NCBI GenBank assembly: GCA_029204225.1
Contig: CM055104.1
Location: 22,257,952-22,321,951 of the forward strand
Length of the DNA stretch: 64,000 nt
DNA from: Diphasiastrum complanatum
Taxonomy: Eukaryota; Streptophyta; Lycopodiopsida; Lycopodiales; Lycopodiaceae
Direction: 5' to 3'
Numbering within the stretch: position 1 is the first letter of the stretch; each line of letters opens with the position of its first letter. Under the pieces are notes generated by a model. That model searched no databases. It was not told the origin of the DNA and saw only the letters and a list, made by a program, of their open reading frames with translations. The position numbers were made by a program, and so were the translations under genes. Shown one piece after another: positions 54,011 to 64,000 of the stretch.

Positions 54011-55225
54011 CCCGCTAATACTTCTTTTGCTTTCGGCACCAGCTTAAGAAATTCTCCCAGTGTAATATCCATCTTACTAGACACCATATTCATAATTATT
54101 TATGTTTGCGGTGCTTCTGTTTCTGTCATCTTGAAAGGTTTTTCATGATGGTGCAACTATGTATTAACATCTGTTTTTGGATCTACTTGTGGCATAGATG
54201 GAGAAGGAACTTCGGCTGTTGCTTTAGCGGCTTCTAGGGCTTCTTCTTCTTGCAACTATTTAATCCATTGTCTCATGTTCTGGTATCTTTTATTTTTTGC
54301 TTTGAGATTTGGATACACGCCTAATGCGTGATATATCTATAGTTGGTGCAGATTCAGCAGGTACTGGATCAACTAGAACTCCTTCCTGTTTCTGAGCTAT
54401 GGTAACAACCATCAAAGGTATAGTTGGTTCAGGTTGAACTATTGGTCTTTTCTTGATTGTAATTAAGTTTACTGGAGCAGTAACCGGAGGTGGTTTGGGT
54501 CTTGCAGAACAGTGTTCATAACCATAGTCTCTACAAAATGGTACAAACTTCTCTTTGTTTGGACATTAAGCAACTCTATGGTTTTCTCCGCATGCAAAAC
54601 ATTCAAGTGACGCTCTGGTCCATTGTCTAGCTCCTTGTTGTTGTGCGGCAGCATATATGGCATACTGCTCTAAAGGACCACTCTCGTGATCATTGCTATA
54701 GTTCTATTGCTCATTACCAGAATAAGGTTCTGGTTCCATTAGATTAGCAAGAGGAGCACTCTGTCTCGTTGGAGCTGGCAGAGCTAGTTGTTCTAGAAAT
54801 GCAACAAAGGCTTTTCGTCAGGCCCCTTTGAATAAGTAGGTTCTCAATATTGTAGCTTAGCATACCTTTGCTGGATAATTTAAGAATTGACAAGCAAAAG
54901 GCTGTTTCATGACCCGTAGAATTGCACAAATGACAAATAGTATTCGTCATTCATTGTTTCAATGTTGGACATTCATTCATAGTGTGATTGCCCGCACAAA
55001 TTGAACACCAGACATTTTCCCGGCTAGGAAAAGTCTTTGCAAACTTTTCAGATTCCTTGTTCACTTTACCATGGAAATCTTCCAAGGCTTTGAACTTTTC
55101 ATCAAGTTGAGACTGCATCTTTTCTAGTTGCATCTACTGCTTTTGATCCAGTTTCTCGAACTCGTCGATCATCTTCTCTACAGTAGCATTGATATTCGTT
55201 GATGCAATGGTGGTGGATGTCATCG
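54011..55225 (-). pseudogene. E2 gag, decayed
   Basis: From the ATG at 55222-55224 (MTSTTIASTNINATVEKMID) the frame runs through a coiled-coil-like KLDQKQ-MQLEKMQSQLDEKF. Two Cys/His motifs follow: NVWCSICAGNHTMNEC (about 55024-54977), then ICHLCNSTGHETAFC at about 54938-54894. Downstream are numerous TAG/TGA stops. DITLGEFLKLVPKAKEVL near 54060 is the last recognisable Gag sequence before the junction to RNase H. Similar motifs occur in the 42850-44761 fragment. Confidence 0.8.
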
Positions 55226-56045
55226 TGATTTGCCCTGCTATATAAGACAACAAATAAAAATTTTCATAATTTCTATCAGAATAAATCTGAATGGTTCAAA
55301 AATTTGACAGAGGCTAGATCTGATCTATCAGAACCTAAAAATAGTATTGGCGAACGTTCTTCACTGTTATTTTTTGTAAGAAAATTACTGATATGGCTAT
55401 TTACTAACAAATTAACCTTCGTCTACTTTACAGTGGATAAATCTGACACAGATAAATGTGTGGTAGAATTGACAAAGGTTCTTTCTGACAAAAAATAGGA
55501 TTTTTGCTACTTGACGAGAGTACAAATGGATTTTTTGGAAGATTCTGTTAGATCTAATCTTAGCCGAACTCACAAATGGTAAGTTACTATATTTAGAATC
55601 CTCGGGAAACTCGGCGAAGGATCCGACGAAGAACCAAGAGTAATACTGGTATTTTTGTTAAAAAAAAAAATTGACAAGAATATGACAATATGACAATTAA
55701 TCTTGTGGGAAACCTTCGCCCAACTGACTGAAGTAAGTGGGACTGACACAAACTCTGGCGAAGGTTCTTCTCAGAGAACTGATATTTTTGTAAAAAGTTG
55801 TAAATTTCTCACAAAAGATTACCAACAACTAGATGAATAATTACTTTGGCCTAGGGGATCTTAAGAATGGTGATCTGAATAGCTATTCCTGTTCAACAAT
55901 CAAATTAGATTTCAAACAAGAAAATTCACTCAAATCAAGCAAAATCACTCCAATTTTAACCTTATTCATGCCAAAACAAGATGCCTAATGCAAGCTAACC
56001 ATCAATCACACATGCTGCAATCTGAAAAATTGGCGTAGCTCCCCA
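55226..56045 (-). other. E2 leader
   Basis: Between primer site and gag. 56025-55855 is the sequence present once here and as an inverted duplication in E1. The middle (55320-55790) carries ACCTTCGCC/TTCGCCGAG-type motifs as in E1. Confidence 0.6.
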
Positions 56046-56060
56046 ACAACGACGCCAAAA
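56043..56060 (-). promoter_or_regulatory. Primer binding site of E2 (tRNA-Asp type)
   Basis: On the minus strand TTTTGGCGTCGTTGTTGG follows the LTR end. It is similar to the tRNA-Asp complement but with C-to-T changes at CpG or CC positions. Confidence 0.75.
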
Positions 56061-56061
56061 T

Positions 56062-56293
56062 TGTAACGGGTATATTTCGTAGCCTATCCTCAACCCAAGA
56101 TCCAAGCACTCAAGCATCAAGGAGATGAAGTTAGTTGTCACGCCTACGTTCGATAGAGTGATAGCATATCTCAGAATTCAGAATGTATGGAAGATCCACA
56201 TCTAATTCTAACATCCATTAATCCTAAGCACTAATACTACATAATTAACATTACATCCATAAATTTTATGATCCACAATAAGATAGATGCTTG

Positions 56294-56362
<69 letters not shown>

Positions 56363-56876
56363 AAACATAAGGATATACAATCCCAATAATATTCAGATCC
56401 AACAATTAACAAATACAACAAAAGCATGAGAGATGGAAGAAAAAGGATAGAGAGCAAGGACATTCATAAGTTCATTCCATAAGAGAGCCAATCTGCTTAT
56501 ATTGAAGTGAAGATTTGAACATGAGGAGCAACTCGAGTTTGCCCCTATTTATAGTGGAGAGGAGGACCTTGGCCTCAAAATTCTATTGGCCCATTTCTAC
56601 CTCCCTAACTATTTAAATTTAAAAAAGAGTGAGAACCAATTCAAAATTGGAGGGAATTAATTTGAATTCCAATTTTGGTGGGAGTCCCAACTTTATTCAC
56701 TAACTTGACATTTAGGCTTTGCGACATTAAAAGTCTCGCAAAAAGGCCTAAAGTCCTTTTATTGACTTTTCTAATTATCAAATAATTATGTGATCATCGG
56801 GTTGGACTTACACACGCAAGGTGCAAAATCTTTCTCACTTATTAAGGTTATCTCGATATATGCAAACCCTCCAACA
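56062..56876 (-). repeat. 5' LTR of element E2
   Basis: 815 bases, the same total length as the 3' LTR, although internal indels and the CT microsatellite (56295-56359) differ. The TATA-like CTATAAATAGGGGC of the 3' LTR is kept. Confidence 0.9.
56295..56359 (+). repeat. (CT)n microsatellite in the E2 5' LTR
   Basis: A CT run of about 65 bases at the same LTR position as the run at 50634-50690. Confidence 0.95.
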
Positions 56877-56916
56877 ATAATACAATTTATAAGCAATATG
56901 ATCAAAATTGGTCAAA

Positions 56917-57911
56917 TTAAAATTGTGAAATTTTAACATCAACCTCTCGAAAGATAGCAGCAGACAATGCCTCGTTTTCCTTTTGTAAGGATGCCAAAAA
57001 TTTCGTCTCAAATAATTCAATAGTTTCAACCCTATATTTTTCGAATTTAGCTTTGTTTACCATTATTCCGTCCTTTTCAGAAGGAACGGAAGTAATGAAG
57101 GACTGGAGACTCTGATTTTCCAGTTGTACCTTCAGTGCTTCATCGTTGAATCTCAGGCACTCATCCTGAAAGGACTTTGCCATTTCGATGCGAGGGCGGA
57201 TGTCATCCATTTCTTTGGTCAACTTGACAACAGAAGTTTGGGCAACCACTAGCTTTTGTTAGTTCAAGCAGGAGTAGATTCTTCTGAGCAATATATTCAG
57301 ATTTTAGCTCCTCATCTGCATCGGTTAGTAGGCTCAAGTATTCCGCAATATAGCTTAGTTTAGCTTAGTTGCGCTCCCCACAACCTTGCTAACTGTGGCT
57401 TTTTCATCGCTTTCAAAAACAACTGATAAGATATTTCAGCCAAATTTACTTCTTGACCTTCATGAATTGTATCAAATACTACATATTTGAACGGGAAACA
57501 CCATATTGGTAACCCATTTTACAAACGCCACGTAGCCGAAATCTTTCAAGTAGGTAAGCTTATATCCCTTCGTATCTTGGTAAATAGCTGCTTCAGCATG
57601 TGATAAATCGAACCAATGAGCCAGCTTCTGGGAATCAGTAATTTTTTTTCCTTTCAAACACTTCCAGTTGACGGCAGTTTGAAGCAATCCACATACATAT
57701 CTTTCATTAACTCCAGGGTCTAATTTATTACTTTGAAGAAGCAGGACCCTCCTCTAATGTGAATGCCATCCATTAGCTCGTTGCAAAAATCTGCTAGCAG
57801 AACTAAGTTATCCAGATATCTAATGGCGTTTAGTTTAAACACTTCCGCTCCTACCCGCCATTCCTCATAAGGAATTTCGGTTCTCGATGTCCATACTCTG
57901 GTGGAAGCCAT
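56917..57911 (-). pseudogene. Unknown retroelement-like ORF, second type
   Basis: From the ATG at 57911 the minus strand encodes about 330 codons with a few stops and shifts. They read MASTRVWTSRTEIPYEEWRV and YLDNLVLLADFCNELMDGI, then LKGKKITDSQKLAHWFDL and YLKDFGYVAFVKWVTNMVFP, then a helical C-terminal part rich in Lys/Glu (AKSFQDECLRFNDEALKVQ). It ends at DVKISQF, just 36 bases before the E2 target duplication. I do not recognise it. Its size, coiled-coil end and location beside gypsy pieces resemble the extra ORFs of plant gypsy elements, but it is not similar to the E1/E2/59378 extra ORF. A host gene fragment is also possible. Confidence 0.5.
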
Positions 57912-57924
57912 TGTTCTAATCAAT

Positions 57925-58450
57925 CAACACACAACTATCGCGGAAAGCAGGCGCACAAGAAGGTTGGATGAGTGTTGTACCAGTATACAGCAATGCGTCA
58001 GCAGAATGACGGAGAGAGCGTTCCTTACAAATGAAGAAAGCTTGCAAAGTTCCATTTTTCATGACATGAAAATACCAAGGGACACGTGTCAACAAAAGGG
58101 AGTGTCACTTTTTGACATTAACTCCAAAAGTTTGTACTAGTACTATAGTCGTTCATGACGTGGAATAACTTCTTTTTGGGAAATTGGACCCTATAGAATA
58201 ATAGAAATCTTCGATACATGATCGACTCGACTCGGATTGGATTTTTGATGGATCAAAAAATATTTAGAGAAAATCGATATGGACTCGGATCGACTCAAAT
58301 CTAGAATATTTTTGATACTAGGATTCACAGAAAGATTTGATACCTTGTGTAACTCAATAATGTGCTCCATTACTTGATGAATGAAAAGAGCGAGATACAA
58401 CGAGAACTCAATAGATCAAAAAAATCGAAAATTTCAAAGTATAACGTTAG
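57925..58450. other. Possible LTR region of the 58640 gypsy fragment
   Basis: Lies after the purine tract of the minus-strand gypsy integrase fragment, so an LTR is expected, but its borders cannot be fixed. GACTCGGAT/GATCGACTCG words recur at 58210-58300. Confidence 0.3.
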
Positions 58451-58462
58451 TCTCCTCCCCCT

Positions 58463-58480
58463 CAAATTAGGAAACGTTCT
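58463..58480 (-). promoter_or_regulatory. Polypurine tract candidate
   Basis: On the minus strand TTTGAGGGGGAGGAGAC lies 160 bases after the integrase end (58640), where a gypsy polypurine tract would be. Confidence 0.5.
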
Positions 58481-58639
58481 CATTGAGAAAAAAAAGATAA
58501 GAATTAATTTCTCTTAGAAAAGCATGGATCAATAATCGCTTACGTAAAACCAAGAGTTTTATTTTCTTCTAAAAACTACAATGACATAATTAAAACACAA
58601 ACGAACAAAAACAAAAAGAATAAAAAAAACACAAATTTA

Positions 58640-59405
58640 GATGTCCACATCTTCATTATATTTCTTCACTTGGGCTCCATTTACTCGGGTGTCCAATAAT
58701 CGATCTTGCAGGTCTGCCAATTGAAAAGAACCATTGCTGAATAGTTCAATTATCTTGTATGGTCCCATCCACCTTGTATGCAGCTTACGTGGAAACTTCA
58801 TATGACGACTATGGTATAATAAAGCAAGATCTCCTTCTTTTAGAGAGATTTTCTTTTACTTATTGTCATATCTTGCTTTTCTTTTAGGTTGTACCTTAGA
58901 TGTTTCTTGTAAAGCACAAAATCGATCTTCTTCTAATCGAGATATAATATGGAGTCTTTCATTTATCATTTGATTAGATTCATCTCTCTCATACTCCTGA
59001 ATTCGATAAGTAGGTACATCAAATTCAATAGGTAGTATCAGATACATCCCATACACCAAATAAATGGAATCTTCATTGTAGTTATATTCTCAGTATTTTG
59101 ATAGACCCAAAGAACAAATGATAACTTGGTGTCCCAATCCGTAGAATGTTGATCGATAATTTTGTTTAAAATCTTACAAAGTATACTACATCTCTCTGTT
59201 AACCCATTAGCTTTAGGATTGTACGGTGTTTTCCTTCGATGGATGATCATAAAATACTTTAGTAATTCTACAATAGTCTGATTAATAAAGTGAGTACCCC
59301 TGTCACTTACCACCTCCAGTGGACATCCGTACCTGGTGATTATATTCACAAAGAGAAAATTAACAGACATCTTAGCATCGTTTCTTTTTGTTGCCTTGGC
59401 CTCAT
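58640..59405 (-). pseudogene. Ty3/gypsy integrase core (2nd half) and C-terminus
   Basis: The minus-strand frame from 59436 reads NEAKATKRNDAKMSVNFLF, NIITRYGCPLEVVSDRGTHF (second catalytic Asp) and PYNPKANGLTERC (catalytic Glu present, NGLTER for NGQAER), ending FIWCMGCI. A shifted frame from 59059 follows (MVYGMYLILPIEFDVPTYRI, then KRKARYDNK). The C-terminal part is LKEGDLALLYHSRHMKFPRK and RWMGPYKIIEL. It ends near 58640 without a chromodomain. The first Asp and the zinc finger are missing. The N-terminal side is fused in frame to an extra-ORF fragment. Confidence 0.85.
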
Positions 59406-60008
59406 TTATGGCTCTCTTCAAGTCCCCAAAAACCATTTTGTACCAATCGTAAGGCTACACTATCCCCTTATCAAACTCCAACTAGGATTCAACCAAACGG
59501 TGGAGGATTTGTGAGGAGATCCTCTCCTTCCGCAGGTTTTCCACCATCAAAAAGTAATTCAGTAGCTGTGAGACTACTTGAATCACTGAGTCTCAGATGG
59601 CCTCGATGAGATAGTCATCGTTGGGCAACTTTGGTATCAACAAAAGGCTTGATCACGACATTGGCCTATTTATGAAATGGATTAGACCTGGTGCCAGAGA
59701 TAATGACTATGATAGCAAGGGCGGCCTCTGTTACTCGCACCTTGTGCACTACTCCTTGGTAATTGATATAGAATTTAGCATTGGCCTCGTCCCATGTGCC
59801 AAAAGCCATACCTATGAACTCCATACATAATCCTGTTTGAAAAGGCAATGGCATGAATCTCCAATGCTTTGAGTAGAGGCTTAGCGAGGGTCAGCCATTC
59901 TGCCACCTTGTCAGTGCTAGCTAAAGCCATGATGTCCATTGAGGTTGGAACATCATGCTAGATTATGAATCTGGGTGGAACAGAGGTATCGGACTCTATA
60001 TAAGACAT
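59405..60008 (-). pseudogene. Third copy of the extra ORF, N-terminal part
   Basis: Starts MSYIESDTSVPPRFII at 60008 (E1: MSFTDTSQSPRYTI). It continues with GMAFGTWDEANAKFYINYQG, VVHKVRVTEAALAII, NYFLMVENLRKERISSQILH and PYDWYKMVFGDLKRAI, colinear with E1 residues 1 to about 190. At about 59405 it switches in frame to gypsy integrase. In-frame TAG codons stand where the E1 copy or the context indicates Gln (for example before HDVPTSMD and in GIV-PYDWYK). Confidence 0.75.
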
Positions 60009-60166
60009 ATTGAGAGTAATAAGGTAGGTAAGATATACAAGACAAGAGATCAGAAGGTTTGAGAGCGTGTCAAAAGGCTAGTAGGAAGTTCTCAGAAAGT
60101 TTAGTCACAAAAAAAATCAGCAAGAGCTTCGCTAACACTAGTCAGAAATAAACTCAAAATGGGCCA

Positions 60167-60173
60167 TTTTATA
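60167..60173 (-). promoter_or_regulatory. TATA box upstream of the third extra ORF copy
   Basis: On the minus strand TATAAAA within CCTCCAAATTTACCTATAAA, 165 bases upstream of the ATG. Alignable with the E1 region at 31100-31262, including AGCGAAGCTCTTGC (E1: AGTGAAGCTCTTGC) in the 5' UTR. Confidence 0.6.
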
Positions 60174-60249
60174 GGTAAATTTGGAGGATCTATTAGACAA
60201 AGTCCAAGACCACTGCTCCATATTCTTGTATGGTCCTTGACTTGTGAAT

Positions 60250-61028
60250 TTCAATTTTTTCTAGTTTCGTTTTTTACATCGTTTATGAAATTGCACATCT
60301 TTTATCATTAATAATAATGTTTTTCTACTACAAAATTGAGATAAAAAAATGTTGAATGCATAGTTTTTTATTAGATGCAAATCCATCTATTCATAAATTA
60401 TATGCAATGTATAGTCTACTTATGAATTGAATGCAACATACATTGACCTTGAAGCATGTGATTTGCATGATGGAATGCAATGTATAGTCTTTTAATTGAA
60501 TACTTTTGCAAAGCACAATAAGATGCATCAATAGATAACACATTAAGTCATCAACTAAATATCAAATATGAATGTGTTTTGATTTACCTCTAAAGTGAAT
60601 GGTTGTTTGATATTCATACTTGTTGATTTCTTGTTAATACTTTTTTCCCTTTCAATTCTATCTCCATTGTTTTGCAATCCTTGTTCTTCCTTTTGCACTT
60701 GATCCTCTAATACTTTGTAATGAAAGCTATTTTCTTATTTTTCATACCAAACCTACATCACATAAACAAAAAATATTAGAACGTTTACTAAAGGAATATG
60801 ATCACAAACGGAATACTACTAACATTTAACAATCACAAACAAACCACTAACAATAAGCAAAATCTCACCATCTTACCCCTATCTCATCCTCACTCCCATC
60901 TCTTATCTCTTCTCTTCCCTCTCACAAAAAAGAAAAGACTCTCTAAATTACAAAAACGTCGCACAAAAAGTAAAAAATAAGGGGGGAACCATTTTGTTGC
61001 CTCATCAAAATTTGATTTTTTTTGTTAA
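60250..61028. other. AT-rich, no recognisable gene
   Basis: About 780 bases without coding frames. A weak minus-strand continuation of the E-type spacer is possible but not demonstrable. Confidence 0.4.
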
Positions 61029-61029
61029 A

Positions 61030-61510
61030 AAAAAATTCGTGTGGATAATCCACTAGTGGATAACACGTGGATAGCCATCCACGTGTTATCCAAGGGCCTC
61101 ACTCTCTGGAATTTTTGTGGATAACGCATGGATTATCCATGCATTGATAATTATCCATGCATTATCCATGTAATATTCACGCAAAAGCCAACCTCTTTCT
61201 TTGTCGTTTACTATGGCATGGATTATCCACGAGAAACTGTCTTGCTTGTGCCGTATTGGTGCTATTCAAAATATTTTTGCTTGGAAGATTCATGCGTGGA
61301 TAATCCGTGCAATTTAAAATTTTCAATTTCTCGCTCCTGATACATAGTTATTGCCAGAATTGATGCTTGCATGGAACATTCACGTGTGGATGTTCCACAC
61401 AACAATATCCACCGCCATATCCATGCCAATCCACAACTATATCCATGCGAAAAAAAATTTCACCATGGGATCTCCTTTGGATGTTGCATGGATATTTGCG
61501 TGGATATTTT
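61030..61510. repeat. Palindromic GGATAATCC / ATCCATGC repeat block
   Basis: The words GGATAATCC, GGATTATCC, ATCCATGC and GTGGATA recur about twenty times in both orientations. They include a perfect hairpin with 15-base arms at 61058-61072 and 61077-61091 (GGATAACACGTGGAT, loop AGCC). The many self-complementary words imply strong secondary structure. No coding sense. Confidence 0.75.
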
Positions 61511-61544
61511 GGTGTTGTGTCATTAAGACATGATTTGATAATTC

Positions 61545-62215
61545 TTGGTTTCTAGATTTTGGAGCTACTCAACATATGACCAGTCATCGTGAGTATTTTC
61601 ACTCCTATACGCCTTACAATACAAGGAAATTCGTTCACCTTGGCAACGATAGTACACACTATTGAAGGTGAAGGCACTATAAGATTGAAGTTCTAGAAAG
61701 ATCAATTCAAGCTACTATCAAATGTTTTTTATGTACCTAAACTCTCTACAAATCTATTATCAGTAAGTAGAATTACTGATTTAGGTCATAGGGTAGAGTT
61801 TGAGTCTGATCAATGCCGAATTATCGATAGGACAAATAAGATCTTTGCACTCGGCAAGAGGCATGGATACTTATATAGACTAGCACATTGTTATTCTGAA
61901 ACTAGCCAATCTTTGAAAATCTCTGTTCTTGTCAATAAAGCATTACTTTGGCATTATAAATTATGACACTTGAATCATACATCTATGTCAAAAATGTCTA
62001 GGCAATTCTTAGCACTTGATCACGACTATCCAGCCAACAAAGTCGACCTCCCTGTTTGTCATAGCTGCATCCTTGGAAAACATACTAGCATTCCTTTTAG
62101 ATCAAGTCATAGACATGCAGCAAAAGATGTTCTAGATGTTGTTCATTCAGATATATGTGGTCCAATGCAAACTCCGTTGTTGCTTGATGACAAATATTTC
62201 ATTACCTTCATTGAC
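61545..62215 (+). pseudogene. Ty1/copia protease to integrase start
   Basis: FLDFGATQHMTSHREYF (about 61548-61598) is the copia protease active site with DFG in place of DSG. It is followed by KFVHLGNDSTHY, then NSLQIYYQ-type sequence (stops and shifts), and from 61970 the GAG-pre-integrase HxxxC..C motif (VCHSCILGKHTSIPFRSSH). The integrase start HSDICGPMQTPLLLDDKYFI retains the first catalytic Asp. It ends at 62215 with a stop after FITFID. Confidence 0.85.
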
Positions 62216-62685
62216 TAAGCTTTCAACTTTTAACCAAAGAATTATTATCCTTAGTATAATCGTTCCATCTAGAATAACAATTCTTCAATTGCTTACCTCT
62301 ACACATGAATACTAACTCAGAATCCAAAGATACACTAAGCTATTAATCTTTCAAATAGGTTGATCTTCTCCAAATAAAGGCATCACCTTCATGTAATCAC
62401 AATTACATGAAATCCTAGGCAAATCAGTCCTTTATAAATAATATCGATTTTACTTATAGTCTAAAATTTGTCCACAATTTCTTGTAGATAATAGTGCGTC
62501 TTGGTATGAATATTCTTAGAATACCCAAATATTCTAAGGTACAACAATTCAATCAACCAAAATCTCTAGGAAATCCATCAAGTCTCAGACAATTATAACG
62601 CAATCTAGAATATTGTAGTAACTACTCTAATGAATTAATAGTGTCGGAAATAGGTGAGTAATAGAATGTGAAAACTTCCTACTTC
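62216..62685. other. No recognisable gene
   Basis: About 470 bases between two oppositely oriented copia fragments. No LTR border is recognised. Confidence 0.4.
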
Positions 62686-62689
62686 CAAT

Positions 62690-64000
62690 GCATGACTACG
62701 TCTTGCAAAAGCTATGTCTGGCCTGGTACAGATCATTGCGTACATAAGAGATCCTATAATAGAATGGTAAGGATACTCACGCATTTGCTCCTTCTCTTAA
62801 ATTGTTTGAGGATATTGGTCCTTTGACAATTTGAGACGTGGTTCCAATAGTGAGAGAGCTAACTTGCAATTAATCATATTATATCTGACTAACATATTGT
62901 AGATGTACATCTGTTGAGTAATGTAGATCAACTTTTGATTTCTGTCTCTGTGGATTTGAATACCAAGGCAGAAATGAACTTCGTCCAGATCAGTCATGTC
63001 AAATTCAGAAGATTGTCTTACCTTCTTTTATCAAATCGATACTGTTGCTAAAAAGCAATGTATCATCCACATACAAAGTGATAATGATAAAAGATTGTTG
63101 CACTGTCTTGAAGTAAACATTTGAATCTGAAGAGCTAGGTGTGTAGTCGTGATCAATAAAAAAAGTATTGATCCTTTGAAACCATGCTCGAGCAGATTGC
63201 TTCAATCCATAAAGTGTCTTATGGAGTTTATACACATGATTGTGTTTACCCTCGATAATATAACCTTCGGGTTGCACCATGTAAATGTCTTCTTCAATAA
63301 CTCCATTGAGATATGTTGTCTGTACATCCATTTGATGTATTTCCAAATCTGCTGCAACAACAAACGATAATAAAAGTTGAATAGAAGAATACTTGACTAC
63401 TGGACTGAAAGTCTCAGTGTAATCGACATTGTATACATGAGAAAATCCTCTAGCGACAAGTCGGGCTTTTCTTCTGTCGATGCTTTCGTCTTCTTTGTAC
63501 TTGACTTTGAAAATTCTTTTGCAATCAACTACGTTTTTGCTAGCAGGTAATTTGACAATCGTCCATGATAACATGCACTTTGCCGATTCGACTAAGGTTT
63601 TGTTCTTTCTCTCAGCAAAACCATTTGACTGAGGCGAATAGGAGGTAATGTATTGTTGTTCAATGTCGTTGTTAAGGCAGTACTCCTTGAATTCAGTGGA
63701 GATATATTCTCCCCCGTTATTTGACCTCAGTGCTTTGATTTGTTTGCCAGTTTGATTTTCTGCAGGCTCTTTGAATTGTCTGAACTTGATGAAAGCCTCC
63801 GATTTCTGTTTAATGAAATAAACAGTTGTTCTTCTGGAGAATTCATCAATAAAGGTAATGAAATACTTTGCATCTAGCAATGAAGGAGTTTGCATAGGTC
63901 CACATATATTTGTATGAACAAAATTTAATAGACCTTTTGTTGCATGCCTATGACTTGATCTAAAAGGAATCCTAGTCTGCTTTCCAAGGATGTAGTTATG
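62690..64000 (-). pseudogene. Ty1/copia integrase-RT, internally deleted
   Basis: Read from 64000 down: GKQTRIPFRSSHRH, CGPMQTPSLLDAKYF, EFSRRTTVYFIKQKSEAF and IKALRSNNGGEYIS, then SNGFAERKNKTLVESAKCM. At about 63548 it switches directly to RT, VVDCKRIFKVKYKED, losing the integrase tail. RT follows: GFSHVYNVDYTETFSPVVK, MDVQTTYLNGVIEEDIYMVQ, YGLKQSARAWFQRIN and LYVDDTLLFSN (catalytic YVDD). A frame change at 63000 leads to DLDEVHFCLGIQIHRDRN and MYAMICTRPDIAF, ending near 62690. The 296-codon frame is still open across integrase and RT, so the deletion was in frame. It continues beyond the window. Confidence 0.9.

Larger units (their letters stand above)
50409..56876 (-). mobile_element. Element E2: Ty3/gypsy, both LTRs present, pol mostly deleted
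   Basis: 6468 bases with perfect five-base duplications ATAAT (50404-50408 and 56877-56881), two 815-base LTRs and a tRNA-Asp-type primer site. The order on the minus strand is 5' LTR, leader, gag (from 55225), remnant of RNase H and integrase (about 54010-53519), extra ORF remnant (53515-51530), 3' LTR. Protease and RT are missing, the integrase core is missing, and the extra ORF has lost its start. It is related to E1 by LTR, leader, gag, pol and extra ORF. Confidence 0.92.

Overview
The window looks like nuclear DNA of a land plant with a large, repeat-rich genome. The evidence is the density and type of LTR retrotransposons: Ty1/copia and Ty3/gypsy, including a chromodomain-bearing chromovirus tail, primed from plant-type tRNA-iMet and tRNA-Asp sites, with nested insertions and heavy decay. 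I see no bacterial-style operons, no rRNA, no intact tRNA, no CRISPR and no organelle genes. The species cannot be told from this sequence. Only one plausible host gene is visible. It lies on the minus strand at 13172-11799: a Ser-rich protein starting MGKC (a myristoylation/S-acylation type N-terminus), whose first coding exon ends at a clean CAG|GTTAGT donor. Its later exons are not identified.

Layout. 1-1560: two copia RT/RNase H fragments facing each other. 2140-4400: an unusual low-complexity block, first CATCCGACG/24-bp repeats, then a long TTTTTCGAccc array. 6177-7885: GA and TA microsatellites, a copia integrase scrap and a gypsy RNase H-integrase scrap. 7890-13669: unique-looking DNA around the host gene, with a SINE-like insert. 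13670-23839: a nest of related LTR elements placed about 0.5 kb upstream of the host start codon. LTR A (plus; TSD CTTTG/CCTTG) is split by LTR B (minus; TSD ACCAG). B contains element C (plus; PBS, PPT and two LTRs, but no TSD). A is split again by element D (minus; two ~920-bp LTRs, TSD GGAAG, one decayed protease ORF).

23969-33991: gypsy element E1 (5' LTR, tRNA-Asp-type PBS, a 172-bp foldback, decayed gag and pol, then a ~900-codon coiled-coil extra ORF behind its own TATA box), cut off by copia element F (33992 to about 36960). 37000-50400: a mosaic of fragments: an ~830-bp repeat in two inverted copies (38766-39600 and 48010-48839), a 59-bp-arm hairpin, a gypsy gag-protease piece, a chromovirus tail and a gag piece. 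50409-56876: gypsy element E2, complete at both ends (two 815-bp LTRs, TSD ATAAT) but internally deleted. It belongs to the same broad family as E1 and carries the same extra ORF. 56917-60173: a second type of unknown retroelement ORF, a gypsy integrase fused in frame to a third copy of the extra ORF, and another TATA box. 61030-61510: palindromic GGATAATCC repeats. 61545-64000: two copia copies in opposite orientation.

The most interesting points are three. (1) An extra ORF located after integrase is shared by three gypsy copies and preceded by a conserved TATA region. (2) The premature stops in it are mostly TAG, and where a sister copy can be compared they replace CAG, as expected from methylcytosine decay at CHG sites. 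(3) The order of the nested insertions can be read from matching target-site duplications. All gene calls rest on my reading of motifs; no database search was possible.
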